Positions 56,150-64,000 of a stretch of 64,000 nucleotides of DNA are shown one piece after another. The stretch comes from Perkinsus olseni (Eukaryota; Perkinsozoa; Perkinsida; Perkinsidae). The translations under genes were made by a program, and so were the position numbers. The stretch covers positions 1-64,000 of the forward strand of contig JABANP010000128.1 of the NCBI GenBank assembly GCA_013115135.1, given 5' to 3'. The number at the start of each line of letters is the position of its first letter. Position 1 is the first letter of the stretch. The notes beneath the pieces are model-generated. The model was not told the DNA's origin. It saw only the letters and a list, made by a program, of their open reading frames with translations, and ran no database searches.

Positions 56150-57503
56150 ACACTAGTCCGAAGTGTCGCCGCCTTGGCGTAACTCGTGGCCGCCTCCGAT
56201 GGCTGTGGCCACTAGTCGACTATTGTTAGACGTCCTTTCTCGCTATACCGGAGTGAACGCCTTCTTCAGCACTAGAAAAAGTACCAAGGACTTTCTGAAA
56301 AGTATCTCTCAAAGGGTCCTATAAGGGACTCGTCTAATCGCTGGCGGTATAAGGCAAGGTCGCCTTCACCATCCGCCGTATCCATTCTTGCTCGCTCGCA
56401 TTAGCGTTCCCCATTCCCGCGTGGGTACACTCGAGATCGTTCTAGAACTTGCTTTATTTCTCAGGGAATGTCGAAGAATCATTCTGATGAATACGAGTAG
56501 CACAGCATCTCGAAGCGTGCACCAACAACTACCGAGCTTTCAATTAACAATGAAACATCAGAATGCGGGAAACAGAATAACGCTGACTTCAAGAAAAAAT
56601 TCCAACAAGGAATCTTTCCTCTATCAGCGACTTAGACAAACTTAATGATGCTCGTCGTATCATCCCACCACTAATGCTGCACTGTACCAGTGGATGATGG
56701 CATGAACAGAACCCGGTAGGCCAACTCGGTCTGGTCGAGCATCATTTCCCTCAACCAGCACGGCAAGGCAGCATTGAAAGAACGAGCATATGAAGCGCAG
56801 TGAATTTCATAGCATTAACAGTATAAAGCGGGGAAAGTTAGAGTATGAACGGCATGTGCGTTCAAGAACTCCATTATACTCTTCCACACTGTCACCGGTG
56901 GTAAACATATAGTCGTCAAATTACTTTGCAGACGGTAAAGAGACGATGCAATGTTCAGCTGGATGATCAGCAGAGAACACAAAGTACGTTACAATAGTAC
57001 ACACATCGGGAGGACCCAAAATGAGAACAATGGTCAACGGTGTGGCATCTCGCGTAGCAGGGATGGCGAACACGGTACAACACTATTGAATGATACGCAA
57101 ATGTTTACTAACGGTGATGATGATGAGCATTCGAAGGGAAAGCACCCGGGCGGTACTTTATGACTTCAGATAATGTAGAGCAGGGTGTTCATCAGCAGTA
57201 CTGTTCATATGTTTTCCAACAAGAATAGGTTAGTGAAAAAATAGGGCCCGTATTATACGGGCGTCGAAGATAGACTGGGTACATCGAGACGGAAAACACA
57301 ACGAGAACGAATTCCATGCTCGGATGATCATAAGAGCCACAAACGATGACACAGTTGCTCCTTTCCCCGCGGCTTTGCGACTTGAGGAATGGTAGAAGAC
57401 GAATGGTAAGTTACCATGGTAAAGTAACGCTGCTTTTCCAGCATCCTTTCGATGGTACGATCGAATCTCTATGAAAACTACATTGCTACGGACGAACTAC
57501 ACT
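56150..57503. other. 1.35-kb stretch without a supportable gene
   Basis: Short open frames (for example 56388-56645) lack splice or domain support on either strand. Confidence 0.3.
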
Positions 57504-58163
57504 TTAATCGAAGAAAGTAACATCGTCATCGAAGGACACAGACTTAGCCGTGGAGGCTGCTGTGGACGCAGATGATCGTCGGCTACATGCAGTGGCCGCT
57601 GGCGACGATGAAGGTGAAGACGGTGCTTCCGTGACGTCATCCTTTGCGTCATCATAAGAATGCTTCTAAGAAGAATAAGATACCAAACGGCGCGCTGCGG
57701 TCAACCTACCCATGCTATGTTTCGGAACGATGGACCCTCAGCCGTCCTCTCTGCAGATGAATATCGGGGAGAGGTTGATGACCGAATGTCAGCCGTTTGA
57801 TGATGATGGGGATGTAGTTGTTGTTGCTGTGTCGTGGCGCCTACTCCGGCACGACTATTCTCCGTCATTGCGTTGAAAATAGCCGTCCAGAGGGATACCA
57901 GTAGTGGATCTCGAGGCTCCAGACCGTCGAGTACGGTAAACATTTGTGCTCTCCACGCGTCCGATACCTGTAATAAAACGGAAATCTTAACGGTGAAAGA
58001 GAGAGACCACGCAGCGCACGACTACTACCGCCTGTCGAGATATTGGGCAGGGATGATTCACACGAGTTCCAGTCCCATTCAAGAGCCCTGGCCTATCCTT
58101 CGGCGCAGATGATGCTTCTGATGGAAGGCTCCCATTATTGTTGTTGTTGATGACGCCGCTCAT
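57504..58163 (-). CDS. Unknown 173-aa protein with a PP1-docking-like C-terminus
   Basis: Three exons (58163-58062, 57967-57710, 57665-57504) join in phase 0. The N-terminus is Asn-rich ('MSGVINNNNNGSLPSE'). The middle is 'VSDAWRAQMFTVLDGLEPRD' with a helical 'LVSLWTAIFNAMTENSR', followed by a Gln/His run. The C-terminus is Ser/Ala-rich and ends 'STAKSVSFDDDVTFFD'. 'KSVSF' fits the [RK]x[VI]x[FW] docking pattern for protein phosphatase 1, and the acidic residues after it resemble known docking sites. Function is otherwise unknown. Confidence 0.55.
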
Positions 58164-58690
58164 AGTGAAAGCGAAAGACCTGCGAGATGATTCGACTGAC
58201 CGGTAGTGGACGCCAACACAACAGTCGAGTGTTGAGATGATAACAGAGAATGTAGTCGAGGAGGAAGACCTTCTAGCGGCCCTGCCACCACCACCACGAC
58301 CTCGAAGCTTGGCAGCCTAACCAATACGATGGTTCAAAGTGTCTACCAAGAGCGCGATAGGAAACAAATTGATGACGGCGGTGGTGACGGTGGCGGAGGG
58401 CCGTGTATACTCCGATAACGTTTATACAAAGACAAAACCGGTAAAAACCTCCTCATCGTGCTAAGAACGAACCAGGCGACGACGACGACAACCTGGCAGC
58501 TTATTCCACCAAGTTAAGTTGTCGCCCAGTATGCACCACTTAGGTGAAGGCTGATGCTGCTGTGAAAATAATAGCAATTGTAAAGAAGACGTATCCACTG
58601 CCCGACACTGGTCTGAGCAGGTGGTGTAGACTGACGTCTACCAGAACAAGTAGTATAGAATACAATAGGTATCGCAAATGTACAGTATCC
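58164..58690. other. Spacer between two minus-strand genes
   Basis: About 530 bp without a supportable frame. It should hold the kinase 3' UTR and the promoter of the 173-aa gene. Confidence 0.35.
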
Positions 58691-60559
58691 TCATTCTACC
58701 ACCACAACAGCTCCTACAGGCTGTTGCTTGGGTGACGCTGCCCCTCCTGCTGCTGCTGTTGCTGATGTCTCTGTGGTCTGCGACTGAACCAAGTCATCGA
58801 AGGAGGTGCCGGCCGTCGTTGGTGCCTCGGAGCACCGTGCTGACTCCAGTCGACCGCCCGATAGTCCATCGGGCTGCTTAGATAAGATCTCAGTCGGCAC
58901 CGCCAATCGATTCGACAATTGAGCCACCTCTGTCTCTTCTCCAAAGAGGGGGACATTATCCGAGATGCTCCTAACCCGAGACATCCTCCGTCCGATCGTC
59001 TGCTCACTCTCAGGCCGGGCCGCTACGGCCGAATCGACTATCATACCAACCGACCGGAGCCGCAAGTGATGCGAGTCGGCGGCATCCCTCTCCAAATTCA
59101 GCGCCCGCAAAAATTTCTCATAGTCGATCTCACCGTTATCGTCGACCTCACCCTCCTGAAAGAGCTTGTCCGCATCCTCGATGTCTTCACCCAGTATCTC
59201 CAGAACGTTCTCAATAGTCAATTTCCCGGTGCCCTTCAAATCGAAGGCCCGGAAGGTATCTCGTACCAAATCTTCGTGAAACTTCACGCGATTCAACAGC
59301 ATAGCAGCGACGAACTCCGAGTACTCTATCTCGCCATCCTTCGACTGGTCCAGCACGTTAAAGATATGCTCGATCTCTCTGTTAGAGATATCAAGATTAT
59401 CTTTCATAACCGTCACCATGTCACAGAGCTTGATAACGCCCTTCCTCTCCGTGTCCAGCGCCCAAAACTGGAACTTCAAATCCCGTATCTCGTCACTGGT
59501 GAGACTGTAGGCCATCATACACATAGCGGCCCTTCTAAAATGAGAGCACGCAGCGTAGCGGCGCATCGACTGGAGGACCTCGTTGCCAATCTTGTAGGAA
59601 CCGCAGACGGTCGAAGAACGATCAACGATCCAGGGGTGCTGCAGAGCCTCCGAGGCAGACATCCTCTTCTCTGGATCGCGCAGCAGCAGGCGGTGAACGA
59701 AGTCCTTCGCCTGTGGAGAAATATTACCCCATCTTTTTTCCGGCATATCATATACCCCTTCCTCGATACTGACCAGCATGTCCCTCTCAGAGCCATGGAA
59801 GGGGGGAGCGCCGCTGAGCAGCATGTAGACGATAACGCCGAGGGACCAGAGATCACACTTGTTCGTGTAGGAGCCTTCGAGGACCTCCGGAGCAACGTAG
59901 GCCACACTGCCGCAGGACTGATGCATTCGCCGTGACGGGTCGATGATCTTACTGAAGCCGAAATCGATCAGTTTTAACGTAGCATCCTCGTCCTTAGTGT
60001 CATAGAGGAAGTTCTCTAGCTTGATGTCCCTGTGAACCACACTGTGGGCGTGCAAGTACTTGAGTGGCAGCAGCATCTGGTAGGTGGTCTCAGCGGCCAC
60101 AGACTCCGAAAAATGCTGATTCTCCTTGGACACAAGACGATGGTACAGCTCCTTCCCTTTACAGTACTCCATTACGATGTGGACGAACTTATCATCCTCG
60201 AAAACCTCGTGCAGCCTAGCGATATTGGGATGGTCCAAACGAAGGTAGATATCGACCTCACTCTTCAGCAGAGCCATCTTCTTGCTGCTGATGCGCTTCT
60301 TCTTAAACGACTTCACCGCAAATGCCTTATTGAGGCGCCGATTCGTCGCCAATCGTACGGGACCGTTGTAGCCGCTGCCGATGACCCGATTCTCGTCGAA
60401 CTGGTAGAATTGATCTATCGGCTCGTACCGTATGCGAGAATGTCGCACGGCTGCGGGATGAGTCCGGCAGCTGTTGGCGGCAGCTTTGGTGATGGCGCTG
60501 CGGGTGACGGCGTGCTTGTCGTCTGGCGGGCCGGCGAGGACCGACGCGGTGCATCCCAT
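58691..60559 (-). CDS. CDPK: Calcium-dependent protein kinase with four EF-hands
   Basis: An intron-free 622-aa frame. The ATG at 60559 gives 'MGCTASVLAG', a classic N-myristoylation plus palmitoylation start, so membrane anchoring is likely. The kinase domain spans about residues 60-315: 'VIGSGYNGPVRLA' (glycine loop), 'FAVKSFKKK' (catalytic Lys), 'VVHRDIKLENFLY' (HRD), 'LIDFGFSK' (DFG) and 'YVAPEVLEG' (APE). A junction domain and four EF-hands follow: 'DTERKGVIKL' (degenerate), 'DQSKDGEIEYSEF', 'DLKGTGKLTIENV' and 'EVDDNGEIDYEKF'. A C-terminal extension of about 110 residues, rich in Ser, Ala and Gln, is unusual. Such kinases act in motility, secretion and egress signalling in alveolates. 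Confidence 0.95.
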   Translation of the reverse strand: MGCTASVLAGPPDDKHAVTRSAITKAAANSCRTHPAAVRHSRIRYEPIDQFYQFDENRVIGSGYNGPVRLATNRRLNKAFAVKSFKKKRISSKKMALLKSEVDIYLRLDHPNIARLHEVFEDDKFVHIVMEYCKGKELYHRLVSKENQHFSESVAAETTYQMLLPLKYLHAHSVVHRDIKLENFLYDTKDEDATLKLIDFGFSKIIDPSRRMHQSCGSVAYVAPEVLEGSYTNKCDLWSLGVIVYMLLSGAPPFHGSERDMLVSIEEGVYDMPEKRWGNISPQAKDFVHRLLLRDPEKRMSASEALQHPWIVDRSSTVCGSYKIGNEVLQSMRRYAACSHFRRAAMCMMAYSLTSDEIRDLKFQFWALDTERKGVIKLCDMVTVMKDNLDISNREIEHIFNVLDQSKDGEIEYSEFVAAMLLNRVKFHEDLVRDTFRAFDLKGTGKLTIENVLEILGEDIEDADKLFQEGEVDDNGEIDYEKFLRALNLERDAADSHHLRLRSVGMIVDSAVAARPESEQTIGRRMSRVRSISDNVPLFGEETEVAQLSNRLAVPTEILSKQPDGLSGGRLESARCSEAPTTAGTSFDDLVQSQTTETSATAAAGGAASPKQQPVGAVVVVE

Positions 60560-60988
60560 TAGGAGTGAAAAGTGATTATTATAATGACCTGTGGGCAAGG
60601 ATACAGGCTGGCAAGCTCAGCGTATCTTAGGTCGATCCTGGCGCGCTACAAGTTTCATAGCATCAGCGCTATCGGTACAGACTTTCTGTAATAAGGTAAC
60701 AAACGGAACGAAGAGGCGGCGGGAGATACCTCTCCAGTCTGACAGCTAGGAAACTAGCTCGGCGTTGAAGACTCGTCAGGGTGACATGAATTCGAAGAAA
60801 TAAGATTATTTGCAAAATTGTGGAGCCATAGCAGCACTCGCGCGCGCCAAAGTGATCGATAAATTTCGACGTGCGGGACAGATGCCTACCCCGAGATACT
60901 TCCGGCCATGATTTGTACGGAAGTTATGGTATGGGTGTTCTGCTCAGTTGGCTGTTAATATTCAGCTCACTCTGCTGTGTGAGTGGCT
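60560..60988. promoter_or_regulatory. Divergent promoter region between the CDPK and UTP4 genes
   Basis: About 430 bp separates the two start codons, so both genes are probably transcribed away from this region. I see no definite promoter motif. Confidence 0.4.
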
Positions 60989-63900
60989 ATGGAAGTGTTC
61001 GTATCCCGACTACTACAGCCGTCTGTGAGTGCCATACACTCCCTGGCCTTCAGTGACAAGGAGGATCTCCTGGCAGTAGGACTGTCTGATGGATCGATAC
61101 AGCTGCTGTGCTCCAGTACTAGAGCCGACTCGCCTAGTGCTGCCCGCTATTAAGTGGCAGATACCTGGGCCGTGCGATGCGTCATCCCGGGGTGTGAGGG
61201 TGAGAGGTCGGTGAGAAGGCTTTGCTTCGTAGAAGGTCGCCTCTTTTCGACTGGTGTCCACGGACAGATCACGGAGTGGTCCACTGATACCGGCAAGGAG
61301 ATGTAGTAGGGGGGGGATGGCGAGCAGGGTTGAAAATTGGAGAATCTTGCAGATGGTTCGACTGGTGAATTTTTAGGGGTTCGTACCCGTCGAACGGTGG
61401 AGCGATATGGGATATGGCAGTGGATGAGGAGAGGAGGCTGTTGGCTGTGTCTACTGAGAGCGGAGCTATACCGATGTAATAGTAAGGGCATAGGAGCAGT
61501 GGTGGTGGCACGGGCCTCATGCGGCTGTACAGTCGCGGTAGGGTAGCAATTATAACGGAAATGGTCGTGGTGTGGTAGTATAAGGTACCACGTTGTGGTT
61601 TGGTTGGACCATACCAGTATAACAGAGGAATGATAGTGAAACATTGTGTAGGCAATTGTAGGACGTCGATGTAGTTCGATTATACTGTTGTGGTAGTGAT
61701 GGTGGATGTAGTAGTAGTACAAGCAGTGGTAGTGGTGGTACTGGCAGTAGTCGGTAGTGGTGAGGGGCGGCGGTTTGATAGATACTCTCTCGGACCATCC
61801 GGCTCGACTACTCTGACTCGTCTGGGTGAACTGAAGGGAGAATATCAAGCAGCCAAGAAGAAGAAGGGCGGTGGCAGCAGCAGCGCTACCAGCCGGGCCT
61901 TGTCGGTATGCTTCGGTACCGTGTCCAAAGGACGAGACGATGGTAATTATCGGACGATATTCTCGGGAAACGACAGAGGAGTGGTTAGTGAATGGCGAGT
62001 GGAAGTGAAGGAGGGTGATGATGGTAGTACAGAAGGGGAAGGGAACGATAATGGCACGCGTATATGACATTCCCATGCTCGCGCATTTACGTAACCGGTC
62101 CCGGGTTCGAATCCCACGTTGGGCATTTTTTCAGGAACTCTTTCTCATGGGCAACACTACCTGTGTATCGGATAGTATGCGTATCTTACCTCATACTAAT
62201 GCCGGTGGTGGAGTATTGGTATGGTCGTTGAAGGCTCTGTCGAAGGACAGGATCGTATCCGGCGATTCTTCTGGCTGTTTGACACTGTGGGACGTGGACA
62301 AGCACGTCCAACTGCAGAGGGTAGTAGGAGGGTATCGGATTAACCGTTCGCCGGAAAATGGGGGATTTATTCCGATTCGATCTGTGGTATATCCCCTGGT
62401 GTGCAGATACGGGAGCATCAGGCGGATATCCTGTGTATGACTGTACGACGAAGTGAGAAAAGGGATAAATGCCGGCGATGGGATTCGATCCAGGGATCTT
62501 TGGGATGATAGGTCATGGAGCTCTCTGTTAGGCTCGGAGAACCATGATTTGGCCATCTTCACTACCGGTGTCGATGCCAAGATATCGAAGTTCGCCGAGG
62601 CAAGCAATGGCGAGCTCACTGTGAAGACATCGTGAGGTTAACCCGTTTCGAGCCAGCTTGCTCACCTGGAATCTTTTAAGATACTTCGTCAATCGTCGAG
62701 ATGTCAACGCTATCTCCCTTCACCCGCAGCGGGAGGTACGCGAAAGTTGCTCCTACTTGGATCTGTCGATACGTGTGCATGCGTGCAGATTCTTGTGTGC
62801 GGTGGTAATGATGGTCAATTGGTGATCACGTCCACTAAGGCCCAGTTTACTCCTACTAAGCTTCCACAGTAATGAGAACGCTGCCAAGGCGCGATGAAGC
62901 TAGTTTACGGTTTTTCTATCAGTTTCCACGGCCTAGCATCTTCGCCCTCGGGTGGCGGAGTTGTCCGTTGCAGCAGCTCACGGAGATTGGTGCTCACTGT
63001 GTGGCGGAATTCTATGAAGATATGGTAAGTCGGCACAAGAGTTACCGAAGGAGTGGTATGGCAGCACTTCCCTGGGCCCAGGTATATACCCGATAAAAGC
63101 GCTGTTGCCTCCATTGCCGGCTCTGGGTCGAGCGAATCTTTGGACATGCTGGCCAACGGCGGAGTTGGAGTGGATACCCCCACCCGAACGAACAAGCCGA
63201 TCTGCCTGCAGGAAGTTGCCCTGAGTGCACCTGACCACATCGTCGCTTCTGATATGAGCAAAAATGGCGAGTACGCTATTCTGCGTTCAACTCCTTCGTC
63301 GATCCATACCAAATTTTCTCAGAATCATCGCTTGTTGCACAGCCAGTGGCGGAGTACGTATCTTTTCCTTCGTACTAGACGAGCTTGAGCTGTCGAGGTT
63401 GGCTGTCGTGCCCGACCTCAAGAACGTCACCGCTCTCTGCCTTGACGACAACTCTCAGGGTTCTAGTATATGGTAATACCATAAATTCCCTCTTTCATCG
63501 GCGAACCTGGTTGTTTTCAGCTACGCTGCTGATAGCGATTCGGGAAGGATCCAACGTCTCGATGCCTCAGCGCCTACCGGGGAGCATGCCCCTTGGGGTG
63601 AGCTGCTGCGGATGGGCAGTAAGGGTGGCAGCTGGGGTGTCGCTCAGGTTCCCCTTTCCGAGGCGTGGTCACTCGGATGGCTTTGTCCCCCGTCGCGAAG
63701 AACGGCAGCAGGTGTTTGGTGGTGGCCGACAGCTACGGTGATGTCCACTGGTAGTAGAGGAGGTCGTGGGTTCGATCCCTGCAAGGGATATTTTATTCAG
63801 TATGGGCATATCGGAGTCGGGCTCGGAAGCAGCATTCTCCCGTACGTGCTGCCTTCCTTCCCATCGCCGTAATAAGAAGGCCAAGCGCCGTCTCGGAGCC

Positions 63901-64000
63901 ATCGAGAACCGCAACACTGGGAAGATCTTTGCCACCTCGATCAGCTTCAGCAAAGATGGCAATCTATGGTGCGTAGAGAAATACCACTGCTGGGAATCGA
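60989..64000 (+). CDS. UTP4: WD40 protein of the U3 snoRNP, UTP4 (cirhin) homologue, incomplete at the right end
   Basis: The ATG at 60989 opens 'MEVFVSRLLQPSVSAIHSL' and 'EDLLAVGLSDGSIQLL'. Across introns follow 'CFVEGRLFSTGVHGQITEW', 'NGGAIWDMAVDEERRLLAV', 'YRTIFSGNDRGVVSEWRVE', 'RIVSGDSSGCLTLWDVDK', 'LAIFTTGVDAKISKFAEA', 'RRDVNAISLHP', 'CGGNDGQLVITSTKAQF', 'DHIVASDMSKNGEYA', 'RIFSFVLDELELSRLAVV' and, near 63910, 'NTGKIFATSISFSKDG'. The repeat order matches the double-propeller UTP4/cirhin, a component of the t-UTP complex needed for pre-rRNA transcription and 18S processing in the nucleolus. Exon limits around 61480-61750 and 62040-62140 are uncertain. Confidence 0.8.
62091..62134 (+). repeat. 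tRNA 3'-half-like sequence at the 3' end of a UTP4 intron
   Basis: It contains 'cccgggttcgaatcccac', a near-perfect B-box, then 'gttgggcattttttcag', whose last bases form the 3' splice site. The donor of this intron is uncertain (one candidate is at about 62059 and a longer one near 61996). Confidence 0.5.
62453..62531 (+). repeat. UTP4 intron carrying the same tRNA-like sequence in antisense
   Basis: The 79-nt intron ('gtgagaaaag'...'ctgttag') joins exons in phase. Its minus strand reads 'ctggatcgaatcccatcgcc' followed by 'ggcat', which resembles the B-box part of the other copies but is inverted. Confidence 0.45.
63751..63800 (+). repeat. 50-nt UTP4 intron consisting of a tRNA 3'-half-like sequence
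   Basis: The whole intron reads as 'gtagtagaggaggtcg', 'tgggttcgatccctgc', 'aagggatattttattcag'. The T-arm/B-box is canonical and a T-rich stretch supplies the acceptor. It is similar from its first base to the minus-strand intron at 45906-45959. Confidence 0.55.

Noticed and set aside
58919..60562. Long plus-strand frames of 338 and 176 codons
   Set aside because: They are antisense shadows of the CDPK coding frame.

Overview
The window is nuclear DNA of a eukaryote with small exons and many short GT-AG introns (mostly about 35-80 nt, one as short as 26 nt). A long-tailed calcium-dependent protein kinase, PG-rich (SHIPPO) flagellar-type repeats, compact genes on both strands and frequent signal-peptide proteins point to an alveolate protist. 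A perkinsid (Perkinsus-like) genome is my best guess. This rests on gene content and gene structure only and was not confirmed by any search.

Left end (1-8200): a decayed gag-pol LTR-type retroelement, probably Bel/Pao-like, carrying two in-frame stops and one frameshift. It is followed by the 5' start of a second copy in the same orientation. Next comes a 1.2-kb element with inverted ends that carries several tRNA-like modules.

Centre-left (8500-28300): a roughly 8.4-kb gene block duplicated in tandem. Unit 1 is about 9208-18868 and unit 2 about 18869-27267. Unit 1 was later enlarged by a 1220-bp transposon with 249-bp inverted ends (17287-18506). The block holds an unknown gene truncated at the junction, a SHIPPO-repeat protein, two or three unknown genes, the anaphase-promoting complex subunit APC10, a 164-aa unknown protein, a small minus-strand gene and the start of a bromodomain gene. 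The two units decay in a complementary way. Unit 2 has lost splice donors in APC10 and in its neighbour and carries a broken minus-strand gene. Unit 1 has lost the bromodomain gene's start, and the transposon and the junction break it further.

Middle (28300-46600): mostly unrecognised small multi-exon genes. Recognisable items are a tandem pair of HSL-type alpha/beta hydrolases (33855-35229 and about 36405-37672), a two-helix membrane protein resembling COX20 (38100-38592), a 48-bp minisatellite, and two divergent signal-peptide proteins separated by a perfect 16-bp hairpin (41007-42962).

Right (46600-64000): confident housekeeping genes. These are DGAT2 (minus), an unknown gene whose last exon contains DGAT2's ATG, a DDX5/DBP2 RNA helicase with 13 exons, a PHO80-type cyclin, a small protein with a PP1-docking-like tail, a four-EF-hand CDPK, and a WD40 protein matching UTP4 that runs off the right end. 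Several introns here contain a short sequence resembling the 3' half of a tRNA, which suggests a mobile intron-associated repeat family.
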